DNA of 64,000 nt from Mycolicibacter algericus DSM 45454 (GCF_002086455.1 NZ_MVHC01000005.1:32001-96000); one strand, 5' to 3'. Numbered from the stretch's first letter, positions 18,023-26,517 are shown. Notes: generated from the letters alone by a model not told the origin. Made by a program: numbers and translations.

Positions 18023-21000
18023 ATGCAGGTGATCTCCGCCGAATCGACCGAGAAGTTCGTCGGGCCGGCCGACGCGCCGCTGCAGCTGGTCCGGGTCGAG
18101 TACGCCGGGGCCACCGCGCCGACACCGGTGCGGGTGGACGGTGACGGCCTGGCCGGGGAAGCCGTGGCCGAGCCGGGCAGCGGCGTCGTCGAGGTGCCGG
18201 TGACCGTCGCAGACCCGGTTCCGGGCCGGCAGCGCGCCGCGCGGGCCAACGGCACGGGTTTCAGCTTCACCGTGGCCGAGCCGGGCTGGACGATGTTCAT
18301 GGTCGGGCACTTCCACTACGACCCGGTGTGGTGGAACACCCAGGCCAACTACACCAGTGCGTGGAGCGAGTACCCGCTCGGCGCGTGCCGGCAGACCAAC
18401 GGCATCAACCTGGTGCGCGGCCACCTGGACTGGGCGAGCGAGCACCCCGAGTACAAGTTCGTCATGGCCGAGGTCGACTACCTCAAGCCGTACTGGGACA
18501 CCCATCCGCAGGACCGCGCCGAACTGCGCCGGCTGCTGGCCCAGGGCCGTGTCGAGGTGATGGGCGGCACCTACAACGAGCCGTCGACCAACCTCACCGA
18601 TGCCGAGACGACGATCCGGAACCTGGTGGCGGGCATGGGTTTTCAGCGCGACATCATGGGTGCTGATCCGGCTGGGCCCGCTACGGCCTGGCAGCTCGAC
18701 GTGTTCGGCCACGACCCGCAATTCCCCGGGATGGCCGCCGACGCCGGGCTGACCTCCAGTGCGTGGGCGCGCGGGCCGTTTCACCAGTGGGGGCCGATGG
18801 CCCCCCAAAACGGGGTGGCCGGTGATCCGCACCGGATGCAGTTCGCCTCCGAGTTCGAATGGATCTCACCGTCGGGACGCGGCCTGCTGACCCACTACAT
18901 GCCCGCCCACTACGCCGCCGGCTGGTGGATGGACGCTCGGGAGACGCTGGCCGACGCCGAGGACGAGGTGTACCAGCTGTTCGTCGAGATGAAGAAGGTC
19001 GCCGCCACCCGCAACGTGCTGCTGCCGGTGGGGACCGACTTCACCCCGCCCAACCGCTGGGTGGTGCAGATCCACCGGGACTGGAACGCCCGCTACACCT
19101 GGCCGAAGTTCGTCTGCGGGCTGCCGCGCGAGTTCTTCGCCGCGGTACGCGCCGAACTGGCCGAGCGCGGCGAGAGCCCATCCCCGCAGACCCGCGACAT
19201 GAACCCGATCTACACCGGCTGCCACGTCTCCTACATCGACACCAAGCAGGCCAACCGGGCGGCCGAGCGGGCGCTGCTGGCCGCGGAGGGCTTCGGCGTG
19301 TTCGCCTCGGCGCTGACCGGGACCGGCTACCCGGAGGCGGCGCTGGCCAAGGCGTGGGCGCAGCTGTGCTACGGCGCCCACCACGACGCGATCACCGGGT
19401 CGGAGGCCGACCAGGTGTACCTGGATCTGCTGACCGGCTGGCGCGACGCCTGGCAGTTGGGCGTCGATGCCCGCGACGCCGCGCTGGCGGTGCTGTCGGG
19501 TCTGGTCGAGGCCGGTTCCGGGCCCGGCCAGACCACGGTGGTGTGGAATCCGGTGGCCGCCGACCGCACCGATGTGGTCACCGTGCGGCTGGACCCGCCG
19601 GCCGCGGCCGGGGTGCGGGTGTTCGATTCCGACGGCACCGAGTTGCCCGCCCACGTCGAGCACGGCGGCCGATCCGTGAGCTGGCTGGCCCGCGACGTGC
19701 CGTCGCTGGGCTGGCGGGCCTATCGGCTGACCCCAGACGCGGACCCCCAGGGCTGGGCCCCGATACCCGGCAGCCGGATCTCCAACGGGCACCACCGGCT
19801 GACCGCCGACCCCGACCGCGGCGGCGGCATCACCTCGTGGCGCTGCGACGGGCGCGAAATGATCAGCGAAGGCGGGCTGGGCAACCAGCTGGCGGTCTAC
19901 GACGAATACCCCAAACACCCCCAGTCCGGGGAGGGGCCGTGGCATCTGGTGCCCAGCGGCAACCTGTTCACCTCGGCGGTGGCCACCGCCGTCACGGTGC
20001 AGGCCTACCGCGGCCCGCTGGGGGAGCGGCTGGTGGTCTCGGGGCGGATCCGGGGCGTGCTGGCCTACACCCAGACCCTGACGCTGTGGCACGGCATCGA
20101 CCGGGTGGACTGCTCCACCACCGTCGACGAGTTCACCGGCGCCGATCACCTGCTGCGGTTGCGCTGGCCGTGCCCGGTTCCCGGGGCACTGCCGGTCGCC
20201 GAGGTGGCCGACGCGGTGATCGGCCGCGGCTTCGCGCTGTTGCACGAGCCCACCGGACGCTCGGTGGACACCGCGCAGTTCCCGTGGACCCTCGACACCC
20301 CCGCCCACCGCTGGTTCGGGCTGTCGGCAACCGCGCGGATCAACGTGGGCGACGGCAGCCGGCCGGTCTCGGTGGCCGAGATAGTCACAGCGATTGCCCC
20401 GTCCGCACGGGAGTTGATGGTCGCGCTGGTGCGTGCCGGGGTCACCGCCAGCTGTTCGGACGCCGACGGGCCCCGCTACGGCAACCTCGACGTCGACTCC
20501 AACCTGCCCGACGTCCGGATCACCCTCGGGGGGCCGGACCGCAACGCCTTCACCCGCACGGTGCTGGATGCCGCCGATCCCGCCTACACCGCCGAACTGG
20601 ACCGCCAGCTCGAGCAGCACGGCCGGGCCCGGGTCTGGGTGCCCGCGGCGAAACCGCTCGCGGAGGTTTGGGTGCCCGGAGCCGACCTGAGCGGTCCGCG
20701 TGCCCTGCCGGTACTGGTGATCGCCGCCGATGACGATGCCGCGCTGGCCGCGGAGATCGCCCGGGTCACCGAGGAGCTGGCCGGCAACGAGATCAGCGTC
20801 GAACAGACCGCCCGCGCTGACCTGGAGCCGTTCGAGGCGCGCACCGTCGCGCTGATCAACCGCGGCGTGCCCAGCTTCGCCGTCGACACCGCCGGCACGC
20901 TGCACACCGCGCTGCTGCGATCCTGCACCAGCTGGCCGTCGGCGGCCTGGGAAGACGAGCCGCGCCGTACCGCACCCGACGGCAGCGCCTTCCAGCTGAT

Positions 21001-22219
21001 GCACTGGACGCACACCTTCGATTACGCCCTGGTGGCCGGTGACGGTGACTGGCGCCAAGCGGGTATCCCGGCGCGCAGCGCGGAGTTCGCCGACCCGCTG
21101 CAGGCGGTCCCGGTGACCGACGGTTCCGGGGCGCTACCGGTGACCGGCTCGCTGTTGCGCATCGACGCCGCCGGCGCGGTCGGCCTGGGCGCGCTCAAGG
21201 CCGCCGGCAACCCGACCGCGCGGGCCAGCGCACAACCCGTCGATGCCAGGACCGTCACGCTGCGGCTGGTGGAGACGCGCGGCGCCGACGCCGTCGTGAC
21301 GCTGCGCAGCGACGTCGGGACGGTGAGCGTGCTGGGCCGCGCCGACCTGCTGGAGCAGGCCCGCGAGCACCCGGACCCGCGGCGGCTGCACGGCTACGAG
21401 ATCGCCACCGTCACCGCCCGACTCGACGTCGAACGCCTGGGTGCCGCCGGTCCGTTGGCGCCCGAGGCCGAGACCGCCCAGCCGCTGTATGCCCGCTACT
21501 GGCTGCACAACCGCGGGCCGGCGCCGCTGGGCGGCATGCCGGTGACCCCGGCCCTGCATCCACACCGGCTCGACGCCGACCCGGGTGCGCTGTTGAGCCT
21601 GGATCTCACCGTGGCCAGCGACAGCATCGACGCGGACCTGGCCGGCGCGGTGACGCTGGCGTGTCCGGCCGGCTGGAACGCAGCGCCGGCCGAGCATCCG
21701 GTGCGGTTGGCCGCCGGCGAGCACGTCCGCACGCCGGTGGCGGTGACGGTGCCGGCCGACGCCGCGCCGGGGCTCTACCCGATCCGCGCCCGCCTCGACG
21801 TCACCGGTGACGTCCCGCCGTCCTGGCGACAGCCGGTCGAAGACATCGCGGTGGTGCGCGTCGGCGATCCGGGCGCCGACCGGCTGCTCTACGTCGACGG
21901 CCCCGGTGCGGTCGAGGTCACCGCCGGGCAATCCGCGCGACTGCGTGTCACCGTCGGCACCGACGCGCACGCCGACCTGGCAGTCGAGGCGCATCTGATC
22001 AGTCCCTGGGGCACCTGGGAATGGTCGGGGCCGGCCGCGCTGGGTGCGGTGGTCCCGGCGCGGAGCAGCGTCGAACTCGAGTTCACGCTGCGCCCGCCGG
22101 TATGGGCGTCGCCCGGTACCTGGTGGGCGCTGGTGCGGGTCGGCGGGGCGGGCGCGCTGGTGTACTCACCCGCGGTGCGGCTGGCGGTGCTGCCGTCCGG
22201 CACGAGCGGGCTCGACTGA
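18023..22219 (+). CDS. GH38 alpha-mannosidase, large secreted-domain type without signal peptide
   Basis: A 1398-residue glycoside hydrolase family 38 enzyme, like Rv0648 of M. tuberculosis (about 1215 residues) but longer. The catalytic domain starts near residue 92 with GHFHYDPVWWNTQ (zinc ligands); the nucleophile Asp is in AWQLDVFGHDPQFPG; HHDAITGSEADQVY is the third family motif. Beta-sandwich domains follow, including a C-terminal stretch (about 1150-1290) that looks like a NEW3-type domain. No signal peptide is seen, so it probably trims mannose-containing glycans in the cytoplasm. It overlaps the ROK kinase gene as ATGA. In M. tuberculosis fabD2 lies between them; here it is absent. 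Confidence 0.88.
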   Translation: MQVISAESTEKFVGPADAPLQLVRVEYAGATAPTPVRVDGDGLAGEAVAEPGSGVVEVPVTVADPVPGRQRAARANGTGFSFTVAEPGWTMFMVGHFHYDPVWWNTQANYTSAWSEYPLGACRQTNGINLVRGHLDWASEHPEYKFVMAEVDYLKPYWDTHPQDRAELRRLLAQGRVEVMGGTYNEPSTNLTDAETTIRNLVAGMGFQRDIMGADPAGPATAWQLDVFGHDPQFPGMAADAGLTSSAWARGPFHQWGPMAPQNGVAGDPHRMQFASEFEWISPSGRGLLTHYMPAHYAAGWWMDARETLADAEDEVYQLFVEMKKVAATRNVLLPVGTDFTPPNRWVVQIHRDWNARYTWPKFVCGLPREFFAAVRAELAERGESPSPQTRDMNPIYTGCHVSYIDTKQANRAAERALLAAEGFGVFASALTGTGYPEAALAKAWAQLCYGAHHDAITGSEADQVYLDLLTGWRDAWQLGVDARDAALAVLSGLVEAGSGPGQTTVVWNPVAADRTDVVTVRLDPPAAAGVRVFDSDGTELPAHVEHGGRSVSWLARDVPSLGWRAYRLTPDADPQGWAPIPGSRISNGHHRLTADPDRGGGITSWRCDGREMISEGGLGNQLAVYDEYPKHPQSGEGPWHLVPSGNLFTSAVATAVTVQAYRGPLGERLVVSGRIRGVLAYTQTLTLWHGIDRVDCSTTVDEFTGADHLLRLRWPCPVPGALPVAEVADAVIGRGFALLHEPTGRSVDTAQFPWTLDTPAHRWFGLSATARINVGDGSRPVSVAEIVTAIAPSARELMVALVRAGVTASCSDADGPRYGNLDVDSNLPDVRITLGGPDRNAFTRTVLDAADPAYTAELDRQLEQHGRARVWVPAAKPLAEVWVPGADLSGPRALPVLVIAADDDAALAAEIARVTEELAGNEISVEQTARADLEPFEARTVALINRGVPSFAVDTAGTLHTALLRSCTSWPSAAWEDEPRRTAPDGSAFQLMHWTHTFDYALVAGDGDWRQAGIPARSAEFADPLQAVPVTDGSGALPVTGSLLRIDAAGAVGLGALKAAGNPTARASAQPVDARTVTLRLVETRGADAVVTLRSDVGTVSVLGRADLLEQAREHPDPRRLHGYEIATVTARLDVERLGAAGPLAPEAETAQPLYARYWLHNRGPAPLGGMPVTPALHPHRLDADPGALLSLDLTVASDSIDADLAGAVTLACPAGWNAAPAEHPVRLAAGEHVRTPVAVTVPADAAPGLYPIRARLDVTGDVPPSWRQPVEDIAVVRVGDPGADRLLYVDGPGAVEVTAGQSARLRVTVGTDAHADLAVEAHLISPWGTWEWSGPAALGAVVPARSSVELEFTLRPPVWASPGTWWALVRVGGAGALVYSPAVRLAVLPSGTSGLD

Positions 22220-23148
22220 TGCCCGTGCTCGCGCTCGACGTCGGCGGCACCAAGATCGCCGCCGGCCTGGTCGAGACCGACGGAGCCCTGACCTACACGG
22301 CGGTTCGGCCCACCCGCGGCGATCAGGGCGCCGAGGTGGTGTGGGCGGTGGTGGCCGAGTTGCTCGACGACGTCCTGGCGAGAGCCGGCGGGCGGGTCCG
22401 CGCGGTCGGGGTCGGCTCGGCCGGACCCGTCGACGTGAACGCCGGCACGGTCAGCCCTATCAACATCCCCGGCTGGCATGGGTTCGGGTTGCGTGACCGG
22501 GTGGCCGCCGCGGTGCCCGGGGTGCCGGTCACCTTGGGCGGTGACGGCGTCTGCATGGCGCTGGGCGAACACCGGCACGGCGCCGGGCGCGGCACGCGGT
22601 CGATGCTCGGCATGGTGGTCTCCACCGGGGTGGGCGGCGGTCTGGTGCTCGACGGCGCGCCGTTTCACGGCCGCACCGGCAACGCCGGGCACGTCGGCCA
22701 CGTCGTCGTCGACCCCGGCGGCCAGCCGTGCCGGTGCGGCGGGCGCGGCTGCGTGGAGACCGTCTCCTCCGGGCCGTCGATGGTGCGCTGGGCGCTGGCC
22801 AACGGATGGGGCCCGGACGGTGTGGACGGGTCAGCCGCGGACGCCAAGGCGCTCGGTGCGGCCGCCGAGGCCGGTGACCCGGTGGCGCTGCGCGCATTCC
22901 GGCGCGGCACCGATGCGCTGGCGGCGATGATCGCCTCGGTGGCCGCGGTCTGCGATCTGGATCTGGTGGTAATCGGCGGCGGCGTCGCGAAATCTGGTGC
23001 GCTGCTGTTCGATCCGCTGCGGGCCGCGCTGGCCGAGCACGCCGGGCTGGAGTTTCTCAGCGGGCTGCGAGTGGTGCCCGCCGAACTGGGTGGCGACGCC
23101 GGGCTGGTGGGCGCCGCGGCGCTAGTCGAGTCCCAGCACCGCCACTAG
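22219..23148 (+). CDS. ROK-family sugar kinase
   Basis: A 309-residue ROK kinase that probably phosphorylates a hexose such as glucose or mannose. The phosphate-binding motif is LDVGGTKIAAGL, a glycine-rich ROK segment is VVSTGVGGGLVLDG, and the zinc motif CxCGxxGCxE appears as CRCGGRGCVETVSSG. The catalytic Asp lies in LGGDG. The ATG overlaps the alpha-mannosidase stop by one base pattern (ATGA), so the two are surely coupled; together they suggest release and re-use of mannose. The position matches Rv0650. Its 3' end overlaps the mazF-like gene on the opposite strand by 27 bp. Confidence 0.88.
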   Translation: MPVLALDVGGTKIAAGLVETDGALTYTAVRPTRGDQGAEVVWAVVAELLDDVLARAGGRVRAVGVGSAGPVDVNAGTVSPINIPGWHGFGLRDRVAAAVPGVPVTLGGDGVCMALGEHRHGAGRGTRSMLGMVVSTGVGGGLVLDGAPFHGRTGNAGHVGHVVVDPGGQPCRCGGRGCVETVSSGPSMVRWALANGWGPDGVDGSAADAKALGAAAEAGDPVALRAFRRGTDALAAMIASVAAVCDLDLVVIGGGVAKSGALLFDPLRAALAEHAGLEFLSGLRVVPAELGGDAGLVGAAALVESQHRH

Positions 23149-23439
23149 CGCGGTGTCGATCGCGGCCAGCTCGGATCCGGTCAGTCGGCCGACGAACTCG
23201 CCGAGCCGGCGCTGCGGATCGATGACCGTGAGCTGCTCCACCAGTACCCGCGTCTTGGTGCCGGCGATGTCGATCTCCGGTCGGAATGACGCGGCACGAC
23301 GACCGGTCGAGGTGGGCGCGATGATCCAGGTGGACAGCGGTAGGTCATCAGATTGCACCACGACGGCGTAGTGCCCGCCCGGTTGTTCGTGACCGCGAGC
23401 GTCCGTCGGCGCCTTGAACCGATACAGGTCACCACGCAC
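23122..23439 (-). CDS. MazF-like mRNA interferase toxin
   Basis: A 105-residue PemK/MazF-fold endoribonuclease. It opens with VRGDLYRFKAP, has HYAVVVQSDDL and LSTWIIAPTST typical of the SH3-like barrel, and ends with a helix (SELAAIDTALVAVLGLD). MazF toxins cut mRNA, tRNA or rRNA at short motifs; the target here is unknown. The GTG start at 23439 overlaps the upstream antitoxin frame by 11 bp. The 3' end overlaps the ROK gene tail-to-tail. The toxin frame is intact, in contrast to the antitoxin's missing start. Confidence 0.8.
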   Translation of the reverse strand: MRGDLYRFKAPTDARGHEQPGGHYAVVVQSDDLPLSTWIIAPTSTGRRAASFRPEIDIAGTKTRVLVEQLTVIDPQRRLGEFVGRLTGSELAAIDTALVAVLGLD

Positions 23440-23641
23440 GGACCGCGTCCATCTCCGCGGCCAGTTCGCGCGAGGCGGCGACGTCGGCGGGGTCGTCCCG
23501 CAGCTGCTCGGCCTCGGCCCGCAGCCGGGCCCGGCGCAATGCCCGTTCAGCGTCCAAGATCGCCGACCGGGCGACCTCCGAGCGACAGATTGTACGACGA
23601 ATCGCAGTATCAGCTGGTAGATCCGCGGGTGATATGTGTAC
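23429..23641 (-). CDS. MazE-like antitoxin without a canonical start codon
   Basis: An open frame upstream of mazF encodes about 70 residues with a ribbon-helix-helix-like N-terminus (VHISPADLPADTAIRRT, SEVARSAI) and an acidic helical C-terminus (LRDDPADVAASRELAAEMDA, VRAW) typical of MazE-type antitoxins. Yet no ATG, GTG or TTG is found at its expected start; the matching codon is GTA at 23639-23641, preceded by GGGGGC. The only upstream ATG in frame (23746) lies inside the HxlR gene, and an internal TTG would remove the DNA-binding part. Either it starts at a rare codon, is reached from the overlapping HxlR transcript, or is decaying. Confidence 0.55.
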   Translation of the reverse strand, partial: VHISPADLPADTAIRRTICRSEVARSAILDAERALRRARLRAEAEQLRDDPADVAASRELAAEMDAVRAW

Positions 23642-23945
23642 GCCCCCAGTCGCAGAGCGCTTGCAGCACCGGTGCCAGCGTCGCGCCGTAGTCGGAGATC
23701 GAATAGTGCACGCACGGCGGCACCGTGCCGGCGTCGTGACGGTCAATGATGCCGTCGTCCACCAGCTCGTGCAGGTGGCGGATGAGCATCCGCTCGGTGA
23801 TGCCCGGAATGCTGCGCCGCAACTCGGCGGTGCGCATCGGCCCGTCGGCCAGCCGCCACAGGATGGTGCCCTTCCAGCGGCCGTCGACGACCGACAGTGC
23901 GGCGTCGATCGGGCACTCGCCGACTTCTTTCTTCGATACCGCCAC
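23610..23945 (-). CDS. HxlR-family transcriptional regulator
   Basis: A 111-residue winged-helix regulator. The HxlR pattern is clear: CPIDAALSVVDGRWKGTILWRLADGP, then ELRRSIPGITERMLIRHLHEL and PCVHYSISDYGATLAPVL. Cys11 just before the first helix is the usual redox- or aldehyde-sensing position in several HxlR proteins. The GTG start at 23945 follows AGGAGA. It is divergent from a DUF1772 membrane gene across a 34-70 bp gap that holds a palindromic operator, so autoregulation and control of that gene are likely. Confidence 0.87.
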   Translation of the reverse strand: MAVSKKEVGECPIDAALSVVDGRWKGTILWRLADGPMRTAELRRSIPGITERMLIRHLHELVDDGIIDRHDAGTVPPCVHYSISDYGATLAPVLQALCDWGRTHITRGSTS

Positions 23946-23957
23946 CAGCGTCTCCTA

Positions 23958-23977
23958 TACTGACTAATTCGTCAGTA
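23958..23977. promoter_or_regulatory. Operator between hxlR-type regulator and DUF1772 gene
   Basis: TACTGAC-TAATTC-GTCAGTA is a perfect 7-bp inverted repeat with a 6-bp spacer, centred between the divergent genes. It overlaps TATACT (23956-23961), a possible -10 for the plus-strand gene, and TATAGG on the other strand. It is the obvious binding site for the adjacent HxlR protein. Confidence 0.75.
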
Positions 23978-23979
23978 CC

Positions 23980-24435
23980 TTGTTTTTTGTCAGCGTACCC
24001 ACCATAGTCGATGCGATGATGCTCGGAGTAGTGGCGATAGCGGTAGTCGGTGCCCTGGTGGGCTCGGAGTTCGCGGTGGCGGCGTTCTTCAACCCGATCG
24101 TCGGGCGGCTGCCCGATGAGGCGTTTCGGCTCGCCCGCAGCGAGGGAGCCCGGTTGCTCGGGCGGGTGATGCCGTTCTGGTACCTGGGCTCACTGGCGCT
24201 GCTGGTGGTGGCCGCCGTCGTCGGTGCCGGTCCGCAGCGCTGGTTCATCGGGGCCGGGGCGGCCCTCATGACGGTCGTCGCACTGCTGTCGGTGACGATG
24301 CTGGTGCCGGTCAACAACCGCATAGCCGCCGGCGAGGTGCCCCGGCCGCTTGCGGCGCGCTGGGACCGGTTGCATTGGGTGCGGGTGGCGCTGCTGGGGG
24401 CAGTGCTCGTGCTGTTGGTCGTCGCGAGCGCGTAG
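23980..24435 (+). CDS. DUF1772 membrane protein
   Basis: A protein of 139-151 residues with four hydrophobic helices, matching the DUF1772 (anthrone oxygenase-like) pattern: GSEFAVAAFFNPIVGRLPDEA, then FWYLGSLALLVVAAVVGAG and a conserved VPVNNRI near the end. Some relatives take part in oxidation of polyketides, but most are unstudied. The start is uncertain: TTG at 23980, right behind the operator, or ATG at 24016 or 24019. Pairing of a DUF1772 gene with a divergent HxlR regulator suggests an inducible response to a small reactive compound. Confidence 0.75.
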   Translation: MFFVSVPTIVDAMMLGVVAIAVVGALVGSEFAVAAFFNPIVGRLPDEAFRLARSEGARLLGRVMPFWYLGSLALLVVAAVVGAGPQRWFIGAGAALMTVVALLSVTMLVPVNNRIAAGEVPRPLAARWDRLHWVRVALLGAVLVLLVVASA

Positions 24436-24451
24436 CCGGCGGTTGGCCGTT

Positions 24452-24481
24452 TTGGCTGATCGCCACCGGTCGCGCTATGGT
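24452..24481 (+). promoter_or_regulatory. Putative rplJ-rplL promoter
   Basis: TTGGCT (24452-24457) and TATGGT (24476-24481) are spaced by 18 bp. Transcription would start near 24489, giving a leader of about 190 nt before rplJ. Confidence 0.55.
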
Positions 24482-24494
24482 GTGTGCCGATCCA

Positions 24495-24640
24495 CCGAAG
24501 ACCGTCGGTCACCGAGCAATCGGTTGAAGGTCCGGGAACATCCCGGCGGCCCACGCAGGAGGACGAGGCACCGGCCCCGCCGGCACGTACTTGTGACGCC
24601 CCGACCGCTTCCTGCGTCGGGGCGTTCGTTGTCTCCGAGG
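24495..24640 (+). promoter_or_regulatory. L10-type leader RNA with attenuator hairpin
   Basis: The leader of rplJ is GC-rich and foldable. It has several short stems (GACCGTCGGTC, CCGGGAACATCCCGG) and an ACGCAGGAGGACGAGG stretch typical of the L10(L12)4 binding region. It then has ACGCCCCGAC (24596-24605) pairing perfectly with GTCGGGGCGT (24616-24625), followed by TTCGTTGT, a terminator-like attenuator. L10-L12 autoregulation through such leaders is well known; the exact binding site is inferred. Confidence 0.65.
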
Positions 24641-24681
24641 CGGATCGCACGGACACCCACAGCGACCCCGAGGAGGTATGC

Positions 24682-25284
24682 ATGGCGCGGGCTGACAAGA
24701 CCGCCGCCGTCGCGGACATCGTCGAGCAGTTCAACGACTCGACCGCCACCGTGATCACCGAGTACCGCGGTCTGACCGTTGCGAACCTGGCGGAACTGCG
24801 GCGTTCACTCGGCGGCTCGGCCACCTACACGGTGGCGAAGAACACGCTGGTCAAGCGGGCCGCGTCCGAGGCCGGGATCGAGGGTCTCGACGAGCTGTTC
24901 GCCGGGCCCACGGCGATCGCGTTCGTCCGGGGCGAGCCGGTCGACGCCGCCAAGGCCATCAAGAAGTTCGCCAAGGACCACAAGGCGCTGGTCATCAAGG
25001 GCGGCTACATGGACGGCCACGCGCTGACCGTGGCCGAGGTGGAGCGCATCGCCGATCTGGAGTCGCGCGAGGTGCTGCTGGCCAAGCTGGCGGGTGCCAT
25101 GAAGGGCAACCTGTCCAAGGCGGCCGGCCTGTTCGCCGCTCCGGCCTCGCAGATGGCCCGCCTGGCCGCTGCGCTGCAGGAAAAGAAACCCGCCGAGGCT
25201 CCCGCCGACACCGCCGAGGCTCCGGCCGACACCGCCGAGGCTCCGGCCGACACCGCCGAGGCTCCGGCCGAGGCTGCCGAATAA
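24682..25284 (+). CDS. rplJ: 50S ribosomal protein L10
   Basis: A 200-residue ribosomal stalk base protein that anchors L7/L12 dimers and represses its own mRNA. The conserved N-terminus is [20 protein letters not shown], then [16 protein letters not shown], and helix alpha8 for L12 binding lies near [19 protein letters not shown]. The ATG at 24682 follows GAGGAGGT. The C-terminal tail has three exact copies of the 7-residue unit APADTAE, encoded by 21-bp repeats at 25198-25262, making it about 20 residues longer than the M. tuberculosis protein. The tail length may vary among strains. Confidence 0.96.
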   Translation: MARADKTAAVADIVEQFNDSTATVITEYRGLTVANLAELRRSLGGSATYTVAKNTLVKRAASEAGIEGLDELFAGPTAIAFVRGEPVDAAKAIKKFAKDHKALVIKGGYMDGHALTVAEVERIADLESREVLLAKLAGAMKGNLSKAAGLFAAPASQMARLAAALQEKKPAEAPADTAEAPADTAEAPADTAEAPAEAAE

Positions 25285-25339
25285 CCAGGCATAACCCCAA
25301 CCCCGACTTCCTTAACCGGAATCAGAAAGGACCGAAATC

Positions 25340-25729
25340 ATGGCCAAAATGTCCACCGAAGAGCTGCTCGACGTCTTCAAAGAGATGACCCTGCTGGAGC
25401 TGTCGGAGTTCGTGAAGCAGTTCGAGGAGACCTTCGAGGTCACCGCTGCCGCTCCGGTCGCCGTCGCCGCTGCCGGTGGCGCTGCCCCGGCTGCCGCCGA
25501 GGCCGCCGAGGAGCAGTCGGAGTTCGACGTCATCCTGGAGTCGGCCGGCGACAAGAAGATCGGCGTCATCAAGGTGGTGCGCGAGGTCGTCTCCGGCCTG
25601 GGTCTCAAGGAGGCCAAGGACCTGGTCGACGGCGCTCCCAAGCCGCTGCTGGAGAAGGTCGCCAAGGAGGCTGCCGAGGAGGCAAAGGCCAAGCTCGAGG
25701 CTGCCGGCGCCACCGTCACCGTCAAGTAG
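25340..25729 (+). CDS. rplL: 50S ribosomal protein L7/L12
   Basis: A 129-residue stalk protein that recruits elongation factors and stimulates their GTPase activity. The N-terminal dimerisation helices ([21 protein letters not shown]), an Ala/Gly hinge ([19 protein letters not shown]) and the C-terminal factor-binding domain ([36 protein letters not shown]) are all present. The ATG at 25340 follows AGAAAGGA. It lies 55 bp after rplJ and ends at a strong terminator. Confidence 0.97.
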   Translation: MAKMSTEELLDVFKEMTLLELSEFVKQFEETFEVTAAAPVAVAAAGGAAPAAAEAAEEQSEFDVILESAGDKKIGVIKVVREVVSGLGLKEAKDLVDGAPKPLLEKVAKEAAEEAKAKLEAAGATVTVK

Positions 25730-25744
25730 TTCGCACTACAGCCC

Positions 25745-25776
25745 AAACCCCCGGAACCCGCGAGGTCCGGGGGTTT
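25745..25776. terminator. Terminator after rplL
   Basis: AAACCCCCGGA (25745-25755) and TCCGGGGGTTT (25766-25776) form a perfect 11-bp stem with a 10-nt loop and T- and A-tails, so it can serve both rplL and the convergent TetR gene. Confidence 0.9.
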
Positions 25777-25783
25777 CGGCTGT

Positions 25784-26494
25784 TCAGGGCCGGTCGGTCA
25801 CCGCAGCCAGTGACTGCGCCACCCGCTCGGGGGTGTCGCCGAGGGCGATCAGCAGGCCGGTGGCCATGGGTTTGAGTACCGGTCCCGCCGCGGCCACCGA
25901 CGCGCCCGTCCCGCCGAAGAACCCGGCCAGCTCCAACATCACGAAGCCGTGCATCACCGTCCAGAACTGCGCCGCGGTCGCCACCACCTGAGCATCCGAG
26001 CCGTCGGAGTCCGTGTCGTTCGAGCCCGCCGCGATCCGGCCGGCCTGCATCGACCGGTGTACGCCGCGCACCAGGTGGGCGAAGCTGGGGAAGCGCACGT
26101 CGATCTCGGCCAGGCCCAACGTGAGCATGTTCTGCGTCGGCGCGTTGATGCCGTGTGCGCTGGTGCTGCCGAACATCAGTCGGTACAGGTGCGGCCGGCC
26201 GATCGCGAAGTCCCGGTAAGCGACGCCGGTGGCCAGCAGGTCCGCCACCGGATCGTCGGTCTCCGGGATGCTCAGCGCCGCGTCGAACCGGCGCAGCCCC
26301 TCCTCGGCGATCGCCGCGATCAGTTGGGCCATACCGCCGAAGTGGGTGTAGACCGCCATCGTCGACGTGCCTGCCGCGGCCGCGATCTTGCGGGTCTGCA
26401 GCGCGTCGGGCCCATGCTCGTCGAGCAGTCCCAGCGCGGCGTTCAGCAGGTCGTCGCGCACGGTGTGATCGGGCTGCGAAGTCACGGTTGTCAT
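25784..26494 (-). CDS. TetR-family regulator next to carotenoid oxygenase
   Basis: A 236-residue TetR regulator like Rv0653c. The N-terminal HTH is clear: DDLLNAALGLLDEHGPDALQTR, then KIAAAAGTSTMAVYTHFGGMAQLI. The C-terminal ligand domain carries the mycobacterial pattern AAQFWTVMHGFVMLELAGFF. It starts 60 bp from the divergent carotenoid-oxygenase gene; a palindrome in that gap is the likely operator for both. The ligand is unknown but could be a carotenoid or apocarotenoid product. Confidence 0.88.
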   Translation of the reverse strand: MTTVTSQPDHTVRDDLLNAALGLLDEHGPDALQTRKIAAAAGTSTMAVYTHFGGMAQLIAAIAEEGLRRFDAALSIPETDDPVADLLATGVAYRDFAIGRPHLYRLMFGSTSAHGINAPTQNMLTLGLAEIDVRFPSFAHLVRGVHRSMQAGRIAAGSNDTDSDGSDAQVVATAAQFWTVMHGFVMLELAGFFGGTGASVAAAGPVLKPMATGLLIALGDTPERVAQSLAAVTDRP

Positions 26495-26517
26495 CGTCGC
26501 ACAGCTGGCGTACGGTA

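Noticed and set aside
18859..20733. Long alternative plus-strand frame inside the alpha-mannosidase gene
   Set aside because: Arg/Ala/Gly-rich shadow in another frame; the GH38 motifs are all in the main frame.
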